NCBI GenBank assembly: GCA_036398775.1
Contig: DASWOJ010000008.1
Coordinates: forward strand, 1 to 6,011
DNA: 6,011 nt
Source of the DNA: DASWOJ01 sp036398775
GTDB lineage: Bacteria; Pseudomonadota; Alphaproteobacteria; Acetobacterales; Acetobacteraceae
Direction of reading: 5' to 3'
The first letter of the stretch is position 1; each line of letters starts with the position of its first letter. Of this stretch, positions 1-4,909 are shown piece by piece. Made by a program: the position numbers and the translations under genes. The notes beneath the pieces are model-generated. The model ran no database searches and was not told the DNA's origin. It saw only the letters and a list, made by a program, of their open reading frames with translations.

Positions 1-414
1 TGGCCGGACGACCTGCCGCTGTTCGTCCGGCTGTCCTGCACCGACTGGATGCAGGGCGGCCTGACCGCGGACGACACCGTCCAGGTCGCGCGCTGGCTGC
101 GCGCCCGCGGCGACGTTGACCTGATTGATTGCTCGACGGGCGGCGTGTCGCCGGCGGCGCGCATCCCGTCGGTGCATCCGGGCTATCAGGTGCCCTTCGC
201 CGACCGCATCCGGCGGGAGGCGGGGATTGCCACCGGGGCCGTGGGCATGATCCGCTCGGCGGATCAGGCGGCGGAAATCCTCGGCAACGAACGGGCCGAC
301 ATCGTGTTCGTCGGACGCTCCGTGCTGGCGGACCCCGCCTGGACCCTGCGTGCGGCGGACACGCTGGGCGTGCCGTTGGATTTGCCGGTGCAGTATCAGC
401 GCAGCAGGGGTTAA
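1..414 (+). CDS. Old-yellow-enzyme family NADH:flavin oxidoreductase, C-terminal part (partial, 5' end outside window)
   Basis: The reading frame is open from base 1 and gives 137 residues before TAA at 412-414. It matches the C-terminal part of the FMN-dependent TIM-barrel ene-reductases of the YqjM/NamA type, which use NAD(P)H to reduce activated C=C bonds in the cytoplasm. Visible signatures in order are DWMQGG (16-21), VDLIDCSTGG (39-48), a GYQVPFA...IR block (61-71), GIATGAVGMI (75-84) and FVGRSVLADPAW (106-117). In this family the last two stretches form the FMN phosphate-binding loops. Relatives are usually about 340-370 residues, so over half of the protein, including the substrate-binding His pair, lies upstream of the window. 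The physiological substrate cannot be read from the sequence. Its 3' end is followed by a long non-coding stretch, so it is probably the last gene of its transcript. Confidence 0.9.
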   Translation, partial: WPDDLPLFVRLSCTDWMQGGLTADDTVQVARWLRARGDVDLIDCSTGGVSPAARIPSVHPGYQVPFADRIRREAGIATGAVGMIRSADQAAEILGNERADIVFVGRSVLADPAWTLRAADTLGVPLDLPVQYQRSRG

Positions 415-673
415 CGCACGGAAGCCTGCCGCCGGGCTGCACGCCCACTGGCGGATCGTGCCTGCACGTTCCGGCGGGACCAGGGAGATCGGGTCCATAT
501 CGTGCCGGCAACGCAGCGGCGGGCAGACGCTGCAAACCCATCAAACCTGCAGCTTCCGGGACGGGCCGGTGGGTCGTCGCCTCGCGGCAGCATGGGGATT
601 GCGGTGAGCTTGACGAGCTTCCGTCCCGGCAGGGGTTCCCGTGACTAGCGCCTGCCGGATGCAGCCCAAAGCC

Positions 674-703
674 TTGCGATGGGGACCATGCACCTCCTAT
701 ACG
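674..703 (+). promoter_or_regulatory. Putative rpmE promoter (sigma70 type) with a dyad around the -10
   Basis: TTGCGA at 674-679 and CTATAC at 697-702 are separated by 17 bases, a good fit to housekeeping alphaproteobacterial promoters. The predicted start is near 709-711, giving a leader of about 45 bases. The -10 is bracketed by a perfect 6-base inverted repeat, TGCACC (689-694) and GGTGCA (703-708), which could be an operator. Assignment rests on motif match and position only. Confidence 0.5.
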
Positions 704-714
704 GTGCAGCTTCC

Positions 715-736
715 GCCGCCGGTCGGTATCGGCGGC
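715..736 (+). promoter_or_regulatory. Hairpin in the rpmE leader just before the ribosome-binding site
   Basis: GCCGCCG (715-721) pairs perfectly with CGGCGGC (730-736) around an 8-base loop. The hairpin ends six bases before the AAGGA ribosome-binding site at 743-747. Leaders of L31 genes in several bacterial groups act as feedback sites for the protein. Whether this short stem does so is inference from its position. Confidence 0.4.
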
Positions 737-754
737 TGCCACAAGGAACCAACC

Positions 755-979
755 ATGAAGCCCGGCATCCATCCCGAGTATCACGAGATCACCGTCATCA
801 TGACCGATGGCACCACCTTCAAGACCAAGACCTGCGCCGGCAAGGCCGGGGACACCATCCGTCTGGACATTGATCCGAAGTCCCACCCGGCCTGGACCGG
901 CGTGCAGCGGATGATGGACACCGGCGGCCAGGTGGCAAAGTTCAACAAGAAGTTCGCCGGCCTGGGGATGAAGAAGTAA
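755..979 (+). CDS. rpmE: 50S ribosomal protein L31
   Basis: This 74-residue protein is the large-subunit ribosomal protein L31, which lies at the central protuberance and contributes to bridging the two subunits. It shows the family pattern almost end to end: IHPEYHEITVIMTDGT (5-20), GDTIRLDID (33-41), HPAWTG (44-49) and the basic tail KFNKKF. The length is normal for the family. The start ATG at 755 is chosen because it has AAGGA seven bases upstream and gives the family N-terminus; the frame is open further upstream but that sequence is non-coding in character. Only one cysteine is present (Cys27), so this is the zinc-independent (C-minus) form and lacks the CxxC pairs of zinc-binding L31. 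It is apparently monocistronic, with its own promoter and a strong terminator. Confidence 0.96.
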   Translation: MKPGIHPEYHEITVIMTDGTTFKTKTCAGKAGDTIRLDIDPKSHPAWTGVQRMMDTGGQVAKFNKKFAGLGMKK

Positions 980-1013
980 CCCAAGCTCCCCCTGCCGAAA
1001 TTTGCAAGCATGC

Positions 1014-1047
1014 AGCGCCGCCTCCTCTTGAACCGGGGGGCGGCGCT
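1014..1047 (+). terminator. rpmE intrinsic terminator
   Basis: A 13-pair stem is formed by 1014-1026 and 1035-1047. The outer nine pairs, AGCGCCGCC with GGCGGCGCT, are perfect, and the inner four include two G-U pairs. The loop is CTTGAACC. It lies 34 bases after the rpmE stop. The following tract (TCACATTTC) is only moderately T-rich. The loop holds the -35 of the next promoter. Confidence 0.75.
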
Positions 1048-1058
1048 TCACATTTCAG
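1027..1058 (+). promoter_or_regulatory. Putative sigma32 (RpoH) heat-shock promoter of the small heat-shock gene
   Basis: CTTGAA at 1027-1032 has the CTTG core of heat-shock -35 elements. Eighteen bases after CTTG, CACATTTCAG (1049-1058) agrees with the alphaproteobacterial RpoH -10 consensus CYTATNTNNG at six of its eight specified positions taken loosely (C, A, T, T and G are clear). The predicted start, about 1061-1064, falls right at the base of the first hairpin of the leader, which supports the call. It would place a transcriptional heat response above the RNA thermometer. Confidence 0.55.
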
Positions 1059-1060
1059 GA

Positions 1061-1155
1061 TAGTCCGAAGCGCTCACATGAGGCTTTGGGGACTGAACCG
1101 GGCCGGCCCACTAGGGCGGCTTAACAAACTGACCTTGCTTTATTGGAGGTTTATT
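1061..1155 (+). promoter_or_regulatory. ROSE-type RNA thermometer in the leader of the small heat-shock gene
   Basis: The leader can fold into three hairpins. Hairpin I (1065-1089) pairs CCGAAGC with GCTTTGG and, after a bulged G, CTC with GAG around an ACAT loop. Hairpin II (1102-1120) pairs GCC and GCCC with GGGC and GGC around ACTA, with one bulged G at 1105. Hairpin III (1132-1150) folds ACCTTGCT against TGGAGGT and so hides the ribosome-binding site GGAGG (1145-1149). Hairpin III carries the hallmark of ROSE elements: TTGCT (1135-1139 with the preceding T) facing the Shine-Dalgarno, with the unmatched G1137 opposite the SD strand and a U-U closing pair. ROSE elements are known to open on heating and control small heat-shock genes in rhizobia and other proteobacteria. 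Structure is hand-folded. Confidence 0.8.
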
Positions 1156-1635
1156 ATGACTTACGATTTCGCACCGCTGTTCCGTACCGCCATCGGCTTC
1201 GACCGCCTGGTCCGTCTGATGGACACCGCCCAGGAGACTGCGGCGGCCCCTGCCTATCCCCCCTACAACATCGAGCGGACAGGCGACGACAGCTATCGCC
1301 TGACGATGGCCGTGGCCGGCTTTGGCCAGGACGATCTGGAGATGACGGTCAAGGAGAACACCCTGGTGATCGCCGGCCGCGTGAAGGCCGAGCAGAACAA
1401 GGGTGAGGTCCTGTATCGCGGCATCGCCGGACGCGCGTTCGAGCGGCGCTTCGTGCTGGCCGACCATATCGTCGTGGACGGTGCGGAGCTGCAGCACGGT
1501 CTGCTGCACGTCGGCTTGAAGCGTGTGGTGCCCGAGGCGTTGAAGCCTCGCCGTATCGAGATCGGCAGCAACGCCCAGGCTGTGCCAGCCATCGCTAACG
1601 ACGCCCAGGCGCCAGGTGCCGTGCAGGCGGCATAA
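1156..1635 (+). CDS. IbpA-type small heat-shock protein (Hsp20/alpha-crystallin family)
   Basis: The 159-residue product is a class A bacterial small heat-shock protein, an ATP-independent holdase that keeps unfolding proteins in a refoldable state for DnaK and ClpB. The N-terminal arm LFRTAIGFDRL (8-18) and YPPYNIE (34-40) are typical of IbpA/HspA proteins. The alpha-crystallin domain runs from about 36 to 128, with AVAGF (52-56), a GIAGRAFERRF segment (89-99) and the family core AELQHGLLHVGL (110-121). RIEI (133-136) is the C-terminal IxI-type motif used in oligomer assembly. An Ala-rich tail of 23 residues (137-159) goes past that motif, longer than in E. coli IbpA. The ATG at 1156 is chosen over the in-frame ATG at 1078 because GGAGG lies six bases upstream and 1078 is inside the leader RNA. 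Expression is expected to be heat induced at both transcription and translation. Confidence 0.95.
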   Translation: MTYDFAPLFRTAIGFDRLVRLMDTAQETAAAPAYPPYNIERTGDDSYRLTMAVAGFGQDDLEMTVKENTLVIAGRVKAEQNKGEVLYRGIAGRAFERRFVLADHIVVDGAELQHGLLHVGLKRVVPEALKPRRIEIGSNAQAVPAIANDAQAPGAVQAA

Positions 1636-1656
1636 GCGCTTCCTGCGGGACGACCA

Positions 1657-1686
1657 GGAAAGGGCCGGGGCAACCCGGCCCTTTCC
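1657..1686. terminator. Shared convergent terminator between the small heat-shock gene and the DUF1192 gene
   Basis: A perfect 13-pair stem (1657-1669 with 1674-1686) is closed by a GCAA tetraloop, a GNRA loop that is especially stable. Its ends carry GGAAAGGG and CCCTTTCC, giving a short T-run within the descending arm in either direction. It begins 21 bases after the heat-shock stop and ends 9 bases past the stop of the opposing gene, so it can serve both. Confidence 0.85.
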
Positions 1687-1695
1687 ACGTACGGG

Positions 1696-1881
1696 CTACG
1701 GCTTGCGGAAGAAGCTGTCCGCAGCGGTGCGGTGCTCCTGCTTCCGCGCGATGGCCGCCTCGGCCCGGCCGATCTCCGCCCGAAGCTCGGCGATGTAGGC
1801 ATGCAGTTCGGCCACTCCCAAGGGGTCGAGCGGCGGCGTTTGCAGGCTGATCTTCGGCCGTGGCGCATCCTCGTCCTGCAT
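1696..1881 (-). CDS. DUF1192 family small protein
   Basis: This 61-residue protein matches DUF1192, a small conserved family of alphaproteobacteria with no established biochemical role. The signature is visible: LGVAELHAYIAELRAEIGRAEAAI (21-44) forms a heptad-patterned amphipathic helix likely to be a short coiled coil, followed by the basic KQEHR and the conserved end AADSFF (53-58). The N-terminus is acidic (MQDEDA). The start is set by the ATG at 1881-1879, which has a GGGGGA ribosome-binding site six bases upstream on this strand and gives the family length. The gene is divergent from the DUF1013/trcR gene with 133 bases between the two starts, so the two may share regulation. No membrane segment or signal peptide is present. 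Family call is good, function unknown. Confidence 0.85.
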   Translation of the reverse strand: MQDEDAPRPKISLQTPPLDPLGVAELHAYIAELRAEIGRAEAAIARKQEHRTAADSFFRKP

Positions 1882-1916
1882 GGGCCATCCCCCGGTTGAC
1901 CGTAACATCATCGTTC

Positions 1917-1946
1917 TTGACCCCCGTTGCGCCAAGGGTACATATC
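1917..1946 (+). promoter_or_regulatory. Putative promoter of the DUF1013/trcR gene
   Basis: TTGACC at 1917-1922 is a near-consensus -35. TACATA (1939-1944, spacer 16) or CATATC (1941-1946, spacer 18) would serve as the -10. The predicted start near 1952 leaves a leader of about 60 bases. A second TTGACC lies exactly 21 bases upstream (1896-1901) without a matching -10. No convincing promoter was found for the opposing DUF1192 gene in this interval. Confidence 0.5.
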
Positions 1947-2014
1947 GCCCATCCCCCCTCATCAACCGACCGCCGCGCCAGCCCGTATCGTGCGGCGCCC
2001 AAGGACCAATTCCC

Positions 2015-2593
2015 ATGAGCCTGCCCCTGATGCCGAAAGCCACCGCCGTGTGGATGATCGAGAAAACGGCCCTGACCTTCACCCAGGTTGCCGAGTTCTG
2101 CGGCATGCACCCCCTCGAAGTGCAGGCCATCGCCGATGGCGAGGTGGCGCAGGGCATCGTCGGCTACGACCCCGTGGCCAACATGCAGGTGACCAAGCAG
2201 GAGATCGCCCGCTGCGAGAAGGATCCGGCAGCCCGGCTGCAGATCATCCCCCCGGCCAACCCGGTCAACAAACGCTCCAAGGCAGCCCGCTACACGCCGG
2301 TTGCCAAGCGCAACGACCGCCCGGATGCCATCGCCTACGTGCTGCGCAATTTCCCGCAGCTCAGCGAGGCGCAGGTCATCAAGCTGCTTGGCACCACCAA
2401 GGAGACGATCCAGAAGGTACGGGAGCGCAGCCACTGGAACAGCGCCAACATCAAGCCCCGTGACCCCGTCATCCTGGGCCTGTGCAGCCAGTCCGACCTG
2501 AATGCGATGGTGCAGCAGGCGAACGACCGGCTGGAGCGTGAGGGCAAGGCGGTGCCGGTGGTAGCGCCGATGGAGGCCGAAGAAGCCGCCTGA
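2015..2593 (+). CDS. trcR: DUF1013 family protein, TrcR-type cell-cycle transcriptional regulator
   Basis: The 192-residue protein fits the DUF1013 family, highly conserved across alphaproteobacteria and named in current annotation as the cell-cycle transcriptional regulator TrcR. Two helix-turn-helix-like stretches are visible. The N-terminal one includes TAVWMIEKTALTFTQVAEFC (10-29) and GMHPLEVQAIADGEV (30-44). The second, NFPQLSEAQVIKLLG (113-127) followed by TTKETIQKVRERSHWN (128-143), resembles a sigma-like or GcrA-like recognition helix. The linker between them (about 75-105) is rich in Pro, Lys and Arg. The ATG at 2015 has AAGGA (2001-2005) nine bases upstream and gives the usual family length; the frame is open upstream but lies in promoter DNA. 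The acidic Glu/Ala tail is probably disordered. Family assignment is firm; the symbol rests on recall of the family name. Confidence 0.85.
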   Translation: MSLPLMPKATAVWMIEKTALTFTQVAEFCGMHPLEVQAIADGEVAQGIVGYDPVANMQVTKQEIARCEKDPAARLQIIPPANPVNKRSKAARYTPVAKRNDRPDAIAYVLRNFPQLSEAQVIKLLGTTKETIQKVRERSHWNSANIKPRDPVILGLCSQSDLNAMVQQANDRLEREGKAVPVVAPMEAEEAA

Positions 2594-2600
2594 TCCATTT

Positions 2601-2628
2601 GGCCGCCCCGGTCAACGCCGGGGCGGCC
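2601..2628. terminator. Shared convergent terminator between trcR and the minus-strand DUF465 gene
   Basis: An 11-pair perfect stem, GGCCGCCCCGG (2601-2611) with CCGGGGCGGCC (2618-2628), has the 6-base loop TCAACG. It starts 7 bases after the trcR stop and ends 10 bases beyond the stop of the opposing gene. T-runs are short on both sides (ATTT before, TT after), as is common for terminators in GC-rich genomes. Confidence 0.8.
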
Positions 2629-2638
2629 TTGGAACGGC

Positions 2639-2809
2639 CTAGTTGCGGTGGGCCAGCCGTTCCAGCTCCTCTTTCAGCCGGAGCTTCTCGACCTTTAAGC
2701 GTTGCAGGGCATCTCCGTCCGGCCTGGGCCTGTGATCCTCGTCGGCAATGCGCGTCTCCAGGGTCGCGTGACGGCCTTTGAGGGACTCGATGCGGGACTG
2801 CAAACTCAT
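2639..2809 (-). CDS. DUF465 (YdcH-type) small coiled-coil protein
   Basis: This 56-residue protein is read from ATG at 2809-2807 to TAG at 2641-2639 on the minus strand. Its sequence starts MSLQSRIESLKGRHATLE (1-18) and continues with TRIADEDHRPRP (19-30) and LQRLKVEKLRLKEELERL (35-52). This is the DUF465 pattern: two short charged helices joined by a Pro-containing turn, predicted to pack as a helical hairpin or coiled coil. It is rich in Arg, Lys, Glu and Leu, with no membrane segment. A perfect AAGGAGG (plus-strand 2814-2820) lies four bases before the start, the best ribosome-binding site in the window, which argues for real expression. The family has no established biochemical function. 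It ends convergently with trcR and is divergent from the paralogue at 2980. Confidence 0.9.
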   Translation of the reverse strand: MSLQSRIESLKGRHATLETRIADEDHRPRPDGDALQRLKVEKLRLKEELERLAHRN

Positions 2810-2979
2810 GATGCCTCCTTGAAGGATGGAATCGGTCGCGTCGTCACACGGGCCGCCTCGGACTGCCTAGGCTCGCCCATGCCAGGAAACGGTAACGCGG
2901 CCCGGGCTGCGAAAGCTAATGAAATCGCAGGCGCATCCGGCGCGTGGCATCACAGAAACTGGCGTGGTATGTCCATCCC
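2810..2979. promoter_or_regulatory. Divergent intergenic region between the two DUF465 genes
   Basis: These 170 bases must contain the promoters of the minus-strand DUF465 gene and of the DUF465-purE-purK operon, but no pair of -35 and -10 elements stands out on either strand. A near-perfect 14-base palindrome, GCGGCCCGGGCTGC (2897-2910, one G-T mismatch pair), sits about 75 bases before the operon start and could bind a regulator. No match to a PurR box was recognised. Confidence 0.4.
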
Positions 2980-3180
2980 ATGCTGACAGACCGCGACTCC
3001 TTGCTCCGCCAACTTCACGAACTGCGAAGCGAGCACCGCGACCTCGACACCGTGATCGCCCGGCTGTCGGAGGCTGGGACCGACCAGCTCCACTTGCAGC
3101 GCCTTAAAAAGCGCAAGCTGCTGCTGAAGGACGAGCTGTCCTGGCTGGAAAGCCGGCTGATCCCGGACAGCATCGCCTGA
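2980..3180 (+). CDS. DUF465 (YdcH-type) small protein at the head of the purEK operon
   Basis: The 66-residue product begins MLTDRDSLLRQLHELRSEHR (1-20) and continues with DLDTVIARL (21-29), LHLQRLKKRKLLLKDELSWL (38-57) and ESRLIPDSIA. It is a second DUF465 member, with the same helix-turn-helix hairpin layout as its neighbour on the other strand. The two share the LQRLK..K..LK.EL core. The ATG at 2980 gives the usual family N-terminus; no clear Shine-Dalgarno is visible before it, and a GTG start at 2944 (12 residues longer) cannot be excluded. Its TGA (3178-3180) overlaps the purE ATG by one base, so translation of the two is likely coupled. Function is unknown; the link to purine synthesis is by position only. 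Confidence 0.85.
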   Translation: MLTDRDSLLRQLHELRSEHRDLDTVIARLSEAGTDQLHLQRLKKRKLLLKDELSWLESRLIPDSIA

Positions 3181-3764
3181 TGCCGGAGCCGGCGGGTCCA
3201 GTGCCGCTGGCCGGGATCACAAGCCCTGCCGCAACGGCCGGGACTCCGATCCCACTGGCCGGGAGCACGATCCCAAGCCCACTCATTGGGATTATCATGG
3301 GCAGCCAGTCGGACTGGGCCACAATGCGCCACGCCGCCGAGGTGCTGGACCGCCTGCAGGTGCCGCACGAAATCCGCATCGTTTCCGCCCACCGCACCCC
3401 CGACCGCTTGGCCGAATACGCCAAGGGCGCACGCGGCCGTGGGCTGCGTGCGGTGATCGCCGGGGCGGGCGGCGCGGCGCACCTGCCCGGCATGTGCGCG
3501 GCCTGGACGCCGCTGCCGGTGCTGGGCGTGCCGGTGGAGTCCCAGACGCTCAAGGGCATGGACAGCCTGCTGTCCATCGCGCAGATGCCGGCGGGCATCC
3601 CCGTAGGTACCCTGGCCATCGGCCGGGCCGGCGCGGTGAATGCCGGGCTGCTGGCCGCGGCGATGCTGGCCACCACGGACCCGGAGCTGGCCGGCCGCCT
3701 GGATGCGCTGCGGGCGGAGCAGACGGCAGCCGTCGCCGACGTGCCGTCCGACTCGGCGCCGTAA
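3180..3764 (+). CDS. purE: 5-(carboxyamino)imidazole ribonucleotide mutase
   Basis: PurE moves the carboxyl group of N5-CAIR to C4 to give CAIR in de novo purine synthesis, in the cytoplasm as an octamer. The catalytic landmarks are present: IMGSQSD (39-45), SAHRTP (69-74, with the conserved His71), GAGGAAHLPGM (95-105), PVLGVPVES (113-121) and the MP.G.PVGTLAIG block (136-148). The core from about residue 34 has the usual family length. The start at 3180 adds about 33 residues in front of it, rich in Pro, Ala and Gly, with PLAG appearing twice; most bacterial PurE proteins start just before the IMGS motif. The only later in-frame alternative that keeps the first strand is GTG at 3201. No strong ribosome-binding site is visible before either, consistent with coupling to the upstream gene through the TGATG overlap. 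The stop overlaps the purK start as TAATG. Confidence 0.95.
   Translation: MPEPAGPVPLAGITSPAATAGTPIPLAGSTIPSPLIGIIMGSQSDWATMRHAAEVLDRLQVPHEIRIVSAHRTPDRLAEYAKGARGRGLRAVIAGAGGAAHLPGMCAAWTPLPVLGVPVESQTLKGMDSLLSIAQMPAGIPVGTLAIGRAGAVNAGLLAAAMLATTDPELAGRLDALRAEQTAAVADVPSDSAP
3207..3285 (+). repeat. Imperfect short repeats in the 5' end of purE
   Basis: CTGGCCGGGA occurs at 3207-3216 and 3255-3264, exactly 48 bases (16 codons) apart, with a third partial copy CGGCCGGGA at 3235-3243. The two full copies are each followed by a CAC and AAGCCC segment. They encode PLAGITSP and PLAGSTIPSP in the PurE extension. This looks like local duplication inside coding DNA. Confidence 0.6.
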
Positions 3765-4909
3765 TGGCGCTCCCGCCCAACGCCAGCATCGGCATCATCG
3801 GCGGCGGTCAGTTGGGCCGCATGTCCGCGCTCGCCGCGGCACGGCTGGGCTACCGCTGCCATATCCTGACGCCCGAGCCGGACAGCCCCGCCAGCCAGGT
3901 CTCCGCCCACACCACCCTCGGCGACTACGAGAACCCGGCGGCGCTGCGGGCCTTTGCCGACGCGGTGGACGTCATCACCTTCGAGTTCGAGAACGTGAGC
4001 GCCGCCGGGCTGGACCTGCTGGCGTCGCTGCGGGATGTGCATCCCTCGCCTGCGATCCTACGGATCAGCCAGGACCGGGTGGCGGAAAAGTCGTTCCTGG
4101 CCGACGCCGGCGTGCCGACGGCGCCGTGGCGCCCGGTGGGGAGCTTGGCGGAGCTGCACGGGGCCGTGGCGGCGCTGGGCCTGCCCGCCGTGCTGAAGAC
4201 GACGCGGCTGGGCTATGACGGCAAGGGTCAGGCCGTGCTGCGCCACGCCGACGACCTGTTGCCGGCCTGGGAGGCATTGGAGCCGAAGCCGCTCGTGCTG
4301 GAGGGCTTCGTCAACTACGCCTGCGAGGTCAGCGCCATCGTCGCCCGCGGCGTTGATGGGGGCGGCAGCATCTACGACGTGATGGAGAACCGGCACCGGG
4401 ACGGCATCCTTGACCTGACGCTCGCCCCGGCCCGAGTCGCCCCGGCAACGGCGACCGAGGCCCAGCGCGTGGCCTGGCGGGTCGCCGAGCGGCTGGGCCT
4501 GGTGGGCCTGCTGACGGTGGAGATGTTCGTGCGGGACGGCCGGGTGCTGGTCAACGAGATCGCGCCGCGACCGCACAACTCCGGCCATTGGACCATAGAC
4601 GGCTGCCCCTGCAGCCAGTTCGAGATGCACGTGCGCGCCGTCGCCGGCCTGCCGCTGCCGCCGGGTCGCCGCCATGCCGATGCCGTGATGAAGAACCTGG
4701 TGGGTCCGGAGGAAACGGCCCTGTGGCCGGATATCGTCGCAACGCCAGGGCTGATCCCGCACCTCTACGGCAAGGCGGAAGCCCGGCCCGGCCGCAAGAT
4801 GGGTCACGTAAACCGTCTATTCCCCCTAGGAGAGCTGCCGGACGACGCAACGGTGCGGTCCGCCCTAGGATGCATAGCTCCCTCTCCCTCCGGGAGAGGG
4901 TCGGGGTGA
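3764..4909 (+). CDS. purK: 5-(carboxyamino)imidazole ribonucleotide synthase
   Basis: PurK uses ATP and bicarbonate to turn AIR into N5-CAIR, the substrate of PurE encoded directly upstream. The 381-residue product shows the ATP-grasp layout: the N-terminal fold with GIIGGGQLGRM (10-20), DVITFEFENV (69-78), the ATP-binding segment VLKTTRLGYDGKGQ (143-156), VLEGFV (178-183), and the metal- and phosphate-binding stretch VNEIAPRPHNSGHWT (263-277). A GRKMGHVNRLFP motif (343-354) closes the recognisable domain. The ATG at 3764 overlaps the purE stop by one base (TAATG), indicating coupling; there is no separate Shine-Dalgarno. The last ten residues (372-381, APSPSGRGSG) and the TGA are encoded by a dispersed-type repeat rather than by purK sequence, so the natural C-terminus was probably replaced. 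All catalytic elements are upstream of that junction, so the enzyme should be active. Confidence 0.96.
   Translation: MALPPNASIGIIGGGQLGRMSALAAARLGYRCHILTPEPDSPASQVSAHTTLGDYENPAALRAFADAVDVITFEFENVSAAGLDLLASLRDVHPSPAILRISQDRVAEKSFLADAGVPTAPWRPVGSLAELHGAVAALGLPAVLKTTRLGYDGKGQAVLRHADDLLPAWEALEPKPLVLEGFVNYACEVSAIVARGVDGGGSIYDVMENRHRDGILDLTLAPARVAPATATEAQRVAWRVAERLGLVGLLTVEMFVRDGRVLVNEIAPRPHNSGHWTIDGCPCSQFEMHVRAVAGLPLPPGRRHADAVMKNLVGPEETALWPDIVATPGLIPHLYGKAEARPGRKMGHVNRLFPLGELPDDATVRSALGCIAPSPSGRGSG

Larger units (their letters stand above)
415..754 (+). other. Non-coding region between the oxidoreductase gene and rpmE
   Basis: These 340 bases show no credible gene: open frames on either strand have no family resemblance and no ribosome-binding site. 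Two weak inverted repeats are present: CCGCCGG (429-435) with CCGGCGG (471-477), enclosing a second short pair GCACG/CGTGC (439-443 and 457-461); and CCGGGACGG (556-564) with CCGTCCCGG (621-629). Neither has a following T-run, so they are poor candidates for an intrinsic terminator. No tRNA arm motif was found. The last 80 bases carry the rpmE promoter and leader, described separately. Confidence 0.6.

Noticed and set aside
411..593. Minus-strand 60-codon frame in the gap after the oxidoreductase gene
   Set aside because: Arg/Ala-rich sequence with no recognisable family, no ribosome-binding site and an overlap with the neighbouring stop; typical chance frame in GC-rich DNA.
641..754. In-frame upstream extension of rpmE by 38 codons
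   Set aside because: L31 is a short protein whose N-terminus matches the ATG at 755; the extension covers the promoter and leader hairpin.
1078..1155. In-frame upstream ATG that would extend the small heat-shock protein by 26 residues
   Set aside because: It lies in hairpin I of the leader with no ribosome-binding site, while ATG 1156 has GGAGG at ideal spacing and gives the family N-terminus.
1595..2434. Minus-strand open frame covering DUF1192 and much of trcR
   Set aside because: It is in a different frame from DUF1192 and crosses the shared terminator, the promoter region and the conserved trcR gene.
3104..4042. Long minus-strand open frame opposite purE and purK (312 codons)
   Set aside because: It mirrors well-recognised purine genes, has low-complexity Arg/Ser/Ala composition and no ribosome-binding site or family match; a GC-rich shadow.
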